From assembly GCF_000002995.4 (NCBI RefSeq), contig NW_025062478.1:11528001-11592000 (forward strand): a DNA stretch of 64,000 nt, read 5' to 3'. This document shows positions 1 to 10,605 of the stretch, piece after piece; the stretch's first letter is position 1; every line of letters begins with the position of its first letter. Made by a program: the position numbers and the translations under genes. Under the pieces are notes generated by a model. The model made no database searches. It was not told the origin of the DNA and saw only the letters and a list, made by a program, of their open reading frames with translations. The DNA is from Brugia malayi. Lineage: Eukaryota > Nematoda > Chromadorea > Rhabditida > Onchocercidae.

Positions 1-1014
1 AGTTTTAGGTTAATCAATTAATTAATTAATTAATTAATAGAATTAAATAAAATGTTTTTTCGGCTAATTTTATTTTTTTTTTTATAATAATTTTTTGAAT
101 TAATTAAGTATTTCAACTTGAAAGTTAATTATCAATCAGAAAAATTTCGTTCTTTCGATCTTAAAATTCAACCATTGCAACTTGGCTAATTTAGTCTGTA
201 AATATAATTTTTAATCAAGAAAATTTCAAAGTAAAAAAAAAAAAATTAAAATTACTAGAATTTCTAGTCTGTAAAACTTCCGAAAGCTAAGGTAATTAAA
301 AAATTTGAATTATAATTTTGACATAATTTTTGCAATTGCTAGCATAATATAATACCTTTGAAGAATCAATATTGGCAAAAATTGAGGAGAAAAAAGTCAT
401 AAAATAGCAGTCTTTGAAATTATTAATAATTTAAACTTATTAAAAATTTCCTGAATGATAATTGTAAGAGAGAATTAGCAATTTGATATAATTAATATCA
501 GAATTAAATAAGTACAATTTAGAAAAAAAAAAAAAGAAATAAATCCTTTTTATTTGGAAAAAATAAATAAGAAATAAGTAAATATGCACAATTTTTGCTT
601 TTGAATATATACCTTGGCTTGATATAATTAAATTTTTAAATTCTAAAATTACGTATTGTATTTAATCAATTGAATTGGAAGTTTGAATGAAAAATTACTT
701 TAGCATATTAAATAACTGTACTTAATTTAGTAATCATTAATATATTAACGTATTGTTATGTAAACATTTAATTTACTTAATTAAATTTTAAAATAAAAAT
801 TTGCTTTGCTCAATACTTTAAAAAATAAATTTTAGAAAGAGCAAATTATTTAATTATTACATAAATTTTAGAAAGGGAAAAAATAAATTATTTAATTATT
901 ACAATTATAAAAATTTTAGAAAGGGAAAAAATAAATTATTTAATTATTACAATTATAATAAATTTTAGAATTTGTTGTTATTAATAAAATTTCTATAATT
1001 AATTACAAATTTAG
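1..1014. other. AT-rich non-coding left edge
   Basis: I see no convincing exon here. The first visible exon of the next gene begins after an acceptor ending at 1014 and is in the middle of a reading frame. This stretch is therefore most likely an upstream intron of that gene, with the true 5' end further left or in an unrecognised exon. It holds homopolymer A runs and TTAA repeats. Confidence 0.5.
826..965. repeat. Imperfect ~49-bp tandem repeat, about 2.5 copies
   Basis: Three neighbouring blocks share AAATTTTAGAAAGGG followed by AAATTATTTAATTATTAC. Each block carries a TTTTAG that resembles a splice acceptor. The array lies just before the first coding exon of the RING gene, inside the presumed intron. 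Confidence 0.6.
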
Positions 1015-3724
1015 CAGTGATAATGCATATGGTTCGTCATCGCATACATCTGGTCCAGGAATACGTCGAGCTATATCATTTTATAATCCATCATCAACAA
1101 TTCATAAATCACCAGGTTTATTAATTTAAATTAAATTTTGGACTAAAATAAAATAATTTAAATAAAGTAAATAGCAAGTTTCACCACTTTTTTCTGTTAA
1201 TTTCAAAATGTTTGAAACGAAATTGCTGGCATAGAAATTATAATAGAAATAATAACGAAATAAAATAAATGTAAATAATTGGAATTATTGAAGCCTAAAA
1301 TTGTATTAGTAAGTCGAATAAATTGAAATAATCAAAATAAAAAAAAAAAAAAAAAAAAAAAGAGCAATTCTTCAAATAAAATTTATGAATAAATAAAATC
1401 AAGCAAACACAATTTTTTAATATGCTTGTAGAAAGATAATAAACTGAAAGCAAATTTAAAAAATAAATGAAATTTTGATTGTAAAAAAGAAGTAATTTGC
1501 TTGAAAATTATATGAAAATTTAAATTTAAAATTCTACTTCAAACGATAATAAAATTTATTTTTAAAAATATTACAATTATATAATTCTTGAAGAAATGGT
1601 GACAACATCTTCTCATGAATATCGTTCAAGTCCACCACAATTTCAATTGCAACGATTGCTTGATGCATTTGAAAAAGAGCAAAAAAGTTTCAACGATGAA
1701 TCAAAACGATCAATTTGTGCACTTGAAGTACAACAATAATAATAATAATATAATTTTTTCATTTTTCTTTTCTAATTTTTCAAAAAAAAAAAATGAATAT
1801 TTTAAATATTTCAAAAAAAAAAAAGAATTATATTGATTAAAAAAACTTGCAAACTAAAAGTGCTTTTTATCTCAGAAAAAAGTGAAAAACTGATAATTTT
1901 AAAAAGTGCTAAATTATTTGTTACTTTAATTTGCATAAATAGAATTATTAAACTAACTATGAATTTTAGCCACAATTTGAAAGACTTAGCAAATTTCTAC
2001 GAAAATTTGAATTTAGGAAAGATGCAGGCAATTTGCGGATAATCAAGCAATTCTTCAAGTTCGACTTCTGGAAAAAGATTCTGAAATAGAATTGCTAAAA
2101 ACTCAATTAAATACATGCTCAGCAGTTGAGGAACAACTACGATTAATAAAAATAAAATTAGATAATGAAGTAAATGAATTCGAATTAATATCATTTCAAA
2201 TTAATTATTAAAATTTACATTATTATCGAATTGTCTTTCCAATAAACTAATCGTTTTTTTTTTCCATTTCATTTTTATTTTAATCAAAAAATTTGATTTG
2301 AAGATTTTAAAATAAGGCATATCTTAGTATAAGATATACAAATTTTTATTCTTTTCTAATTTTTTCACTTTAATAAAGTTAATTTCAGTTACTCGAAAGT
2401 AAGAGTAAAAGTGACGAAATTCGTGTTTTAATAGAGCAAGCTGAAGTTGTTAAAAAGCAACATGAAAATGAAATTCGAGAAAAAGACGAAGTAATTTTAG
2501 TAAATATTTACAAATAAGGTTTTTAACAATTATGGAATGATTAGCATAATTTTGTTGAATTTCGTTCAAAATTTTCATATAAAATAAATTTTGCATTAGC
2601 AAAAGCAAAAAAAAAAAAATTTTTTTTGATGACAAGAATAAATATAAATTAAATTTTAATTTTTTTAATCATTGTTAATTAACTTTTAAATTATTTTATA
2701 AATGAGATCAATCGATGATTTTTTCATTTTGCATATAATCTTGCTGATCATTAATACATCAACCTGTTAATTAGTTTCATTCGTAGACGTACGCTACGCT
2801 TAATAGCCGTATACTTTAAGTAATTTCATTTATTTCAGTATATCAGCAAACTTTTCTCAAAATTGAAAGAAGCTGAAGATGAAAGGAAACCAGCATTTGA
2901 AAAAACTGCCAATCTTCAAAATGAAATTGATGATTTGAAAAAACAGGTTAGTAATAATTATGAATAGAAGAGAATTCATTACTTTTTATATATCATTTTT
3001 AGCTTGTTAAAAATTCATAGTAAATTAAAAACTTGTAGTAATTATAGTAATTTATAGTAATAAATTCTTTTTTTGATTACTTCTTCTTTCAAAAGTAATA
3101 TTTATTTTTTAATTATTGATTTATCACATGAAATACTCATTTACATTATGCATATTTACATAAATTATATGTATTTATAAGATTTATATTTGAATATTAA
3201 TACATATTACCTTGAAAAAGATATTTTCAAATGCATAAAATAATAATTAAAAATAATAAATTTTATTTTATTTTTTAATTTAGAATTTAATTTTGCTGTT
3301 TACAGTTAGCTGAAAAGGAAGCTGATCTCAAGAAATGTGGAAATTGTTATGATGAAATGCGAAAAGCTGAGCAATTAATTGAACAAATTCGTCTGGAACG
3401 TGATGAAGTACGATCAACACTGAATAAGATACCCACATGTGTTATTTGCCTTGATAAACGGGTCTGTTCAATTTTAATTTGTAATAATTATAGAGAATTT
3501 AAATTAGATTAATTAATATACTCGAATTATGAGCTTAAAAAAAAATAGTCAAATCAAATTCCTAACTGATAATTTGGTGAAATATTGGAAACTTTAAATA
3601 CTATTATGCATTATTAATAAAAATAGTAATAATAGTAACAATAATAATAGTAGTAGTGATATTATTAGTAAAGGTAATAATAATAATTGCAACAACAATG
3701 ATAGTGTTAATAATAATAATAACA

Positions 3725-3784
<60 letters not shown>

Positions 3785-4616
3785 TTGAAAACATTTTACC
3801 ATCTTTATTAGAAAAGACATTTTGATAGAATCATTTTAAAATGATAAAACCTATTTAGAAAAAACTTTTAATTTATTTTCCTTTAATTTTATAACACTAA
3901 GACAAAAATATGAAGTGCTAATTTTTGATTCCTCTAGATTTTATCTTTTTTTTTTTTCTTTAAATTTCGTTTTATTTTATTTGGAAAAATGAAAAAGAAT
4001 GAGAAATTATTTCACAATTTGTTAATTTTTTCTTTTTGTTTACATTAGCAAAGCCTTAATTAATAATACTAATGAAAAGAAAAAAATAGACAATACTAAA
4101 GGAAGCCTAAATATTAACACATTTTATTTCTTTTTAGCTAATGAAAGCTTTTGCTTTCGTTCTATTCATACTAAAATTTATTTGTTATCTAATGCATTAT
4201 TAATATTATTAACATTATTATTTTCAGTTTTTATTATTATTTTTACTATTATTAATTCATATTCTATATAAATGTTATTATTAATTCATATTTCATATAT
4301 AAAAATATTAATTCATATAAATTCATATTAGATTACCATGTATTCCTATCGACTAACATTTATGAATGATAATAATAATAATGATGATGATAATAATAAT
4401 AATAATAATGATGATGATGATAATAATAATAATGATGATGATGATAATAATAATAATAATAATAGTAATAAATGATATTAATGAAATATATTTTAGCCAC
4501 AAATGCTCTACATGCCATGTTCACATTTTATTTGTTGTGAAGGATGTGGCAGTCGATTTGAGCAGTGTCCAGCATGTCGGCAAAAAATATGTGGCAAAAT
4601 AACAGCTTATCAATGA
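1015..4616 (+). CDS. Coiled-coil protein with C-terminal IAP/MDM2-like RING finger (5' incomplete)
   Basis: Probable RING-type E3 ubiquitin ligase. Visible exons are 1015-1115, 1594-1727, 2017-2169, 2389-2490, 2839-2946, 3306-3461 and 4497-4616, with all phases agreeing. The first exon is Ser/Pro-rich. The next four encode Glu/Lys-rich heptad-like sequence, a probable coiled coil used for self-association. The RING is split by the last intron: TCVICLDKR ends one exon and PQMLYMPCSHFICC begins the next, followed by CPAC. The spacing C-x2-C-x11-C-x-H-x3-C-x2-C-x6-C-x2-C is a C3HC4 RING. The chain ends about ten residues later at KITAYQ. A short tail with an aromatic residue after the RING is typical of dimeric IAP and MDM2 RINGs, where it helps activate the E2-ubiquitin conjugate. 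No BIR or p53-binding domain is visible. The substrate is unknown and I cannot name an ortholog. The start codon is not visible. Confidence 0.85.
3600..3785. repeat. AAT-rich trinucleotide tract in RING gene intron
   Basis: Interrupted AAT/AGT/AAC repeats end in an almost pure (AAT)n run at about 3719-3783. The tract lies in the last intron of the RING gene. On the opposite strand it mimics a long poly-leucine reading frame, which is an artefact. Confidence 0.9.
4366..4473. repeat. AAT/GAT trinucleotide tract before the last RING exon
   Basis: Alternating (AAT)n and (GAT)n blocks end about 25 bases before the acceptor at 4496. The tract separates the two halves of the RING by a long repeat-filled intron. 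Confidence 0.9.
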
Positions 4617-6422
4617 TTGATTGAATTTACATTGATGTGAGTGAAATTTGAATTAATTTTTTTATTGTCTTTTTTTTTTTCTTCCAAATATGAAAAATTA
4701 AAATAATTTTGAAATTCAATTTGAAAAATGATATACTGTAAATATGCTGCAAATCAAATAAATTATGTTTTTCTTTTTTAGGAAAGAAAAAAAAAAAAAA
4801 AAAAAAAAAGAAAAAAGTGAAATAAACTGCAATTTTAATTTACAGTATATTTCATTAGAATGTTTCTGCTTATCATTCATTGGTTTTTATGTTGGTTTAT
4901 CCTAAAATTAACAAAGATAATTTCAAGTTTGGATTATAATTTTTCTTTTTTTACAAATTAATATATGCAACACTGTCCTGCCATTTTATTGCATTGTATC
5001 ATTACTATTACAATCATAATTGTAATTATAATTGCCATTATTGCTAATATCATTATTACTACTACAATTACTAATATTTATTATTATTATTTTTAAGATT
5101 TATTATTATTATTATTACATTATTATTATTATATTATTGCTACCGTTATTTTTATTAAAATTATTATTATTGTAATTGCTATTACCATCGACATTATTAG
5201 TATCATCACAACGAACAATCTATATTGTTAATGATGCCTGCCAAAATGCTTCTTTCGAAACTTTCATGTCTTCTCTCTTTATTTGTGCTTCTAATTTTGC
5301 ATTTTTTTTAAAGTTTATTCTCTAAATATTTGCCTTATTTTTTGGTATCATCCTTTTTTTTTTTTTTCTTGGTTTCTTATGTTCTGGTTTTGCGCTTTGA
5401 AGTTAGTGTAAAATTTCAAAATAAAATTGATCGAATATTTATTTTACTTTGCTGTTTCTAACAATAGTAGAACAATGGTAAAAGCAACATAATAACAGCA
5501 GCAATATTGTCTGGGAAATCATTATTAACATACATGAAGAAATGTTTTAAAATAAAATAGTTTGATGATGATATTTATTCAGATGGAAGATTAAATTAAG
5601 ATGCAGTGAGAAAAGTAAAGGTTTATACATTGGTAAAATCATAAGATGTATGGCTATTTAGTTTATAGCTCTTGAATATATGCATAAATATATCGTCCAA
5701 ATAATAAATATAATAGGGTAGTTAGCTGGGTTAAGAATCATAAATCTATTGGGGGTTCAATTATAAATATGAAGAAAGTATTACTTTTGTTAATCAGTCG
5801 TATCCTCAACTTTATTTCATGGGAACAATTAGGAATTAATTTTATGTTCCAATTGCTAAGGAAATATAATCAAGATCACGAATCCTGTTATGTCAGACCA
5901 AGATCAAGATCAACCATGATGAGCAGTCTTGATTTGTTTTATATCCATATAGAATTTATAAAGCATATACTAGCATAATTCGACAATGAAATTAAAATAC
6001 AATTTGCAAACAGTGAATTATAACTCATTTGCAGTAAGCCAACAATTTCATTTTATCAAGAAACCCTCAGACACTAAAACTATTCCCAAATATTCAAAGC
6101 CATAAACTGCAATATATCCATTAAATTTCTCCTGTACAGATTATTCATTTCTAAAATGCAAACTGCCAAGCGAAGGGTAGTTCTAACTTGGAGAATACAC
6201 CCAGACTATTTGGAATTATGGATTTACGAAGAGGATTTTATAAATGGAAATTATTAGATATTTCTGAAAAAATATATTCGCAAATAAATGATATAGAAAA
6301 TATACAATGTGGGAAGACTATTAATTTTCACAGTCGATGGTATCATGAAATCGTGCGTCAGTGCATTCCATGCTTACTTAGTCTTCGTAATGCTTGAGTT
6401 TCAATTTAAAACTATTACAGAT
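4617..6422. other. Intergenic region, no supported gene
   Basis: This region lies between the RING stop and the convergent 3' end of the small heat-shock gene. About 4980-5170 is ATT-rich simple sequence. About 5700-6400 is less AT-biased and contains short open frames (5769-5978, 6188-6397) that match no family I recognise. They have no clear splice partners, so I did not call them as genes. Confidence 0.5.
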
Positions 6423-7824
6423 TTATTCATGTTTTACGGGAATCTCCGTATCGGCGAAGACAGCTTCTTCCGGTGCATTATATGGTGCTTTGATTTGCAA
6501 AATTCCTTCCGATGTAAAGTGGCAGGTCATATCTTGAAAAAGAGCATTCAGTATTATAAATAATTTTCAAAATTTTCAACAGTTCACAAACTATTTTAAA
6601 GTGAACTTGCGAAATCTTTTAAAGTTCTAAATGAAAATTTATATTTACCTTTAGTAATCACTCCTTGTGGCAAAGTGATTTTACGCAAATATTCAAACTT
6701 CGTTTCGTCATCTTTGTGTTTTGCTTCAACTGTCAGGGTATTGTCTTTGGCATTAGTCTTGACAGTAACCTGCAAACCAAATTACAATTTACGACCAAAT
6801 TACGAGAGGGTTTTTTTTTAAACCCTAGAAAGATCGAAATATCATCATAGCATAATGTTTAAATGTTTAATCAAATCGCTTCCAGACAAACTAAAAAGAA
6901 GAAATAAACCAAAAAGAAAACTAGCTTGTAGGTTTAAACCTCGTCTGGTTTAAATCGACGAACATCCAATTCCAACAAGAATTTTTTCACGCCGTCTTCT
7001 TCCACGATTGGATTCAGAACGCGATACGCTTCTATTTGTGAAGGATGTTCGTGAACTCTTATAGGTCGAAAATTATCAAACCAGTCGCGTGAATTCCCTT
7101 AAAATGACATCAAATTTACTTATTGTTCTAAACAGGTAAAAATATCTAAATGAAAGGAATCTATAGGTATATTTTTTAGGCTACAGGGAATCTATCGAAT
7201 ACACCATTTTTCCACGTATTCTCAGATTTCGTTCCCATATTGTTTGATTCATAATAATTTAAACTTCAATTTCATGAATTCCACAAATCAATTAATACGG
7301 AAAAATATGATAAAATTTAGCTTTGAATATTATCGTTTTCTTCAGAGATTGCTGCAAACACACTATAATAATTATCGAAAGGCAAAAATACACATCATAG
7401 CATGGAGAAATAAAAATGATACCTTTATCCTACTAATTTTTAATCGATATTATTGGTAACTCAATCGATGGTTAGAAAGATTGAAATAAAAAATAAAAAC
7501 TAAATTAACCACTCAGAAATATACAAGACGAGAGGAAATCAGAAATTTATAAGCATATTTCGAACTTCGAGAAAAATTTCGTAAAAATTAATAAATTCTA
7601 AAATTCATTATTATCTATTTATAAAGTGAATCGATAACCAACTCACAAAAAACTCGATCAAACTGTCGTTCAATTTCTTGCAGTTGTCTATCAATACTTC
7701 TGAATACTGTTGACAACGGATACCTGGGTCCAAAAGAGTAATTCCTGGTGGGATATATCCATGACCCATTATTTACACCACTAATTCCCCGACGTATAAT
7801 CGATTTATTTAGTAAGCGTAACAT
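6423..7824 (-). CDS. Small heat-shock protein (HSP20/alpha-crystallin family)
   Basis: ATP-independent holdase chaperone of 188 residues. Exons on the minus strand are 7824-7647, 7097-6940, 6769-6649 and 6532-6423, all in phase. The alpha-crystallin domain covers about residues 96-172, with FLLELDVRRFKPDE near the start of the domain and SEGILQIKAP near its end. A C-terminal I-P-V at about 183-185 is the IxI/V motif that docks neighbouring subunits. The first 45 residues begin MLRLLNKSIIRRG, are rich in Arg/Lys, Ser and Asn, and have no acidic residue, so they look like a mitochondrial targeting presequence (inference). The start was chosen because TTTTGCAG precedes it by 14 bases with no in-frame ATG between, which could be a trans-splice site or a leader-exon junction. 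A heat-shock element and TATA box lie about 0.6 kb upstream. Confidence 0.92.
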
Positions 7825-8395
7825 AAAGCGTGTCAAATCTGCAAAACGATAACTCAATTAACTAACGATCACTTTTCATCAAAACTCAGCGTAAAACATT
7901 TTAAGACATAAAATAAATTGAATTAAAAATCTATGTAATATTTCGGCTAAGCAAAAAGTAAAACAAAAAGATTTGTTATCTGGAAAAAAAATACCAGAAA
8001 GTTTCTATAGTAATACAGATATTCTGCAGAGAGAAAAATGATTGAAAAATGGTATCTTTAGAATATTTAGAATGATAATGAAATTCGCGAGGTAACAAAA
8101 TTCGAGTAACGAAATAACATTGTAATATGTATGATCAAATAAAGAAATTTAAAAAAAAATAACACTGAAATGTGAGCATTGATATAAATAAAAACTATCA
8201 AAATTTCGACATAATATAGTGATTACTAAGAAATCACGAGAAAAAAAAAGTTGAAAATAGCTAAACTGTTACGCAACATAGCATATAATTACGCCAACGT
8301 ACGTGACCTTCCCCAATCTACTTCATAAATGAAGAAACAATACGCGTGAACACTTCACGTTGCAACAACCAATAGCGAAATAGCTTTTAGCTTGC

Positions 8396-8404
8396 TTTTA
8401 TATA
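8396..8404 (-). promoter_or_regulatory. TATA box of the small heat-shock gene
   Basis: Read on the minus strand this is TATATAAAA. It sits 20 bases downstream of a heat-shock element, which is a classic heat-shock promoter layout. Transcription would start near 8370, implying a leader exon or outron of about 0.5 kb before the coding exon. A CGTGAA-CAC-TTCACG inverted repeat lies at about 8345-8359. Confidence 0.6.
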
Positions 8405-8424
8405 CACAAACAGATGACGTTGCC

Positions 8425-8444
8425 AGAAAATTCCAGGACATTCT
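8425..8444 (-). promoter_or_regulatory. Heat-shock element (four 5-bp units)
   Basis: The plus strand reads aGAAa-aTTCc-aGgac-aTTCt: four contiguous nGAAn/nTTCn units with only the third imperfect. This is the binding pattern of trimeric HSF. A TGAGTCA motif (AP-1-type bZIP site) overlaps its end at 8444-8450. Its position upstream of the TATA box on the minus strand assigns it to the small heat-shock gene. Confidence 0.65.
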
Positions 8445-8450
8445 GAGTCA

Positions 8451-10605
8451 TTCGTAGGTGATGAAATCTCGAAGTGCTATTATTGATTTATGTTTTCTTT
8501 GAGATGTAAACAATTTATTAGCGATTACTTACGTTAACACTCATTGACGTATCACACTTAGCGTAGTGCATTCATCACGTTTTCAAGAATATTATTTTAC
8601 GTTAGCGGTAACTGAGTGTGAGTATGAAAAGGTTTTTTGATAAATTTCATTCTTAAACTATGTTAGATTTATACTATATATATATATATATATATAATTA
8701 TCTCTAAGGAAATGAAAATATAAGTTAAATTAAAAAAAATAAAGATGAATTAAGAAGAAATGCTGAAAAAAAGAGCAGAATATTTCATAGTTTTAAAAAT
8801 TCTTTTAGTTTAGAAATTCATTCTTCTTAAAAAGTTATTGTTTATTCACTTGTTTTTTTTTAATCTAACATTCTTACAGCTTATCAAATATTTTTGGTTA
8901 AAAAATTTTATTCCAATTCAGTAACCTGAAATTATATTCAGTTTCGCATATCTGTTATTCTTTTTCATCACAAGAAGCAAATGGAAAATAAAATGCAAAA
9001 AAAAAATCATAAAAAAAATTAAGACTCTACATCACATCAAATCTTTCAGATTAAAATCTCAGAATTTCTTTGCTTACTGAGTGGTAAAACTTAAATTGAT
9101 AAAATGAATGCCTAAATAATAAGAAGCAATCAGTTTCATTTGTTTTCCAAATTATAATATAATGAAGCAAGAATATGCAAGTAAATAAGGAAAGAAAAAA
9201 TGAAAGAAAGGAAAATGCCGATTAAACTTAACATAAGAATCTTAAAAAAAATCTTGAAACTTCATCACACAAGCCAAGTAAACTTAACATATGTACAAAA
9301 TATTTAGACAGTTCTTTTCAGCCATTTTTTTCATTTTCTAATTTGTTTCATTATTAATTTTTATTGTTATTTTAATTTACAGCCATCAATTATTTGAATT
9401 AAATTAATTCTTCAATGATTTTTAACTTAAATGCTTAAAATATTATCGAGTATCATTCATTAAATGCAACGATATATGGAATATACTTTAAGATACTAAT
9501 TACCTTTACTTTCTGAAAATTAAATTGCTTTAATATCTAATATTATATTAGCATCGTTAATATAATAAATATTTAGATAATTTTTATTAACATTGTTAAT
9601 GTAATAAATATTAATATAATAAATATTTAGAAAGTTTCATCTTTTATTTCCTTCATTTCTCCCACTTTACAAAAATTTTAAACTTGAATTAAATTATCAG
9701 ATCAATTATTCACTACTTCGTAGTTCTTATCAATAATATCCACTACCATTTCTACTTTATCATTTATTAAATGTTTCATTTGCTACTCTACTTTATAAGT
9801 AAATTAAATTTTTTTTTTTCTTTAGCTTGCAACAAAATCTTATTTTCTATGCAAATTTCCTATACTATATATTATATTTGTTTAATGTTTAATTAAAATT
9901 TTTCTCTTTTTCATTTTCAAGCTAAATTAATCATTTACTAACTTATAGCTTTCATTTCATTTTTCTACATTCATTAAAAAGTTATTATTTCAAATGGTTC
10001 AAACTGATGAATATAGTATTTCTCACATATCATTAAAATTAGTTTACAATTTCTCTATGTTCGATATTATCAATCAGAAGTACATTTTTTTTTTTTAAAT
10101 TAATAATAGTAAAAACCATTGTTATTTACAATTTCAGATCAATTGAAAGAAAGAAGAAAATTTTTTATTATTTATGATTGAAATAAAACTTATAATTGTT
10201 ATTCAAAGTAATAAAATTGACCTGAGACGAATTCATTTTCATTTGTGGTTCAATATTTTTGTCGCTGATAGAATTATTGTTGCATTTCAGAGTTTAGTAA
10301 TTTTTGTTCGGAAGATAAATGGGAATCAGAGGAAGGGGATTGGAGTTAATTTTTTACTATTTTTTATATTATATACTATACGAAAATAAATATTCGATGA
10401 AATTTACGAATAATTTTGCTAATTAATTAGAAAGAATTGGAAGAGAAACTAATTTTCAGGAGTGTTTGACAGCAAAGGAATGTTATCAATTGAATTCACT
10501 TAACATCGAATGGTTATTTTAATGCATACATTTTCGTTTTAAAATCATTTTGTTTACTGATCAATCACAATGCAATGTGAAAGTAACTGTGTGTTGAAAA
10601 AATTA
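8451..10605. other. Intergenic region between heat-shock gene and rfc-1
   Basis: The heat-shock gene and rfc-1 point away from each other, so this holds both upstream regions. It contains a (TA)n run at about 8677-8696 and otherwise AT-rich unstructured sequence. I see no coding exon. An open frame at 10174-10389 has no recognisable features. Confidence 0.55.

Noticed and set aside
3594..3794. Poly-leucine open frame on the minus strand
   Set aside because: Translation of an (AAT)n tract inside a RING-gene intron; no coding character.
5706..5765. tRNA-like or mitochondrial-like stretch (AGTTAGCTGGG ... GGGGGTTCAATT)
   Set aside because: A box A/T-loop-like pattern exists, but no complementary T stem or acceptor stem forms and no clear mitochondrial gene match is visible.
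7825..7857. Longer small-HSP start at 7857 (MSYRFADLTRF)
   Set aside because: It reads through a clear TTTTGCAG acceptor at 7839-7846; the Met at 7824 begins a coherent leader.
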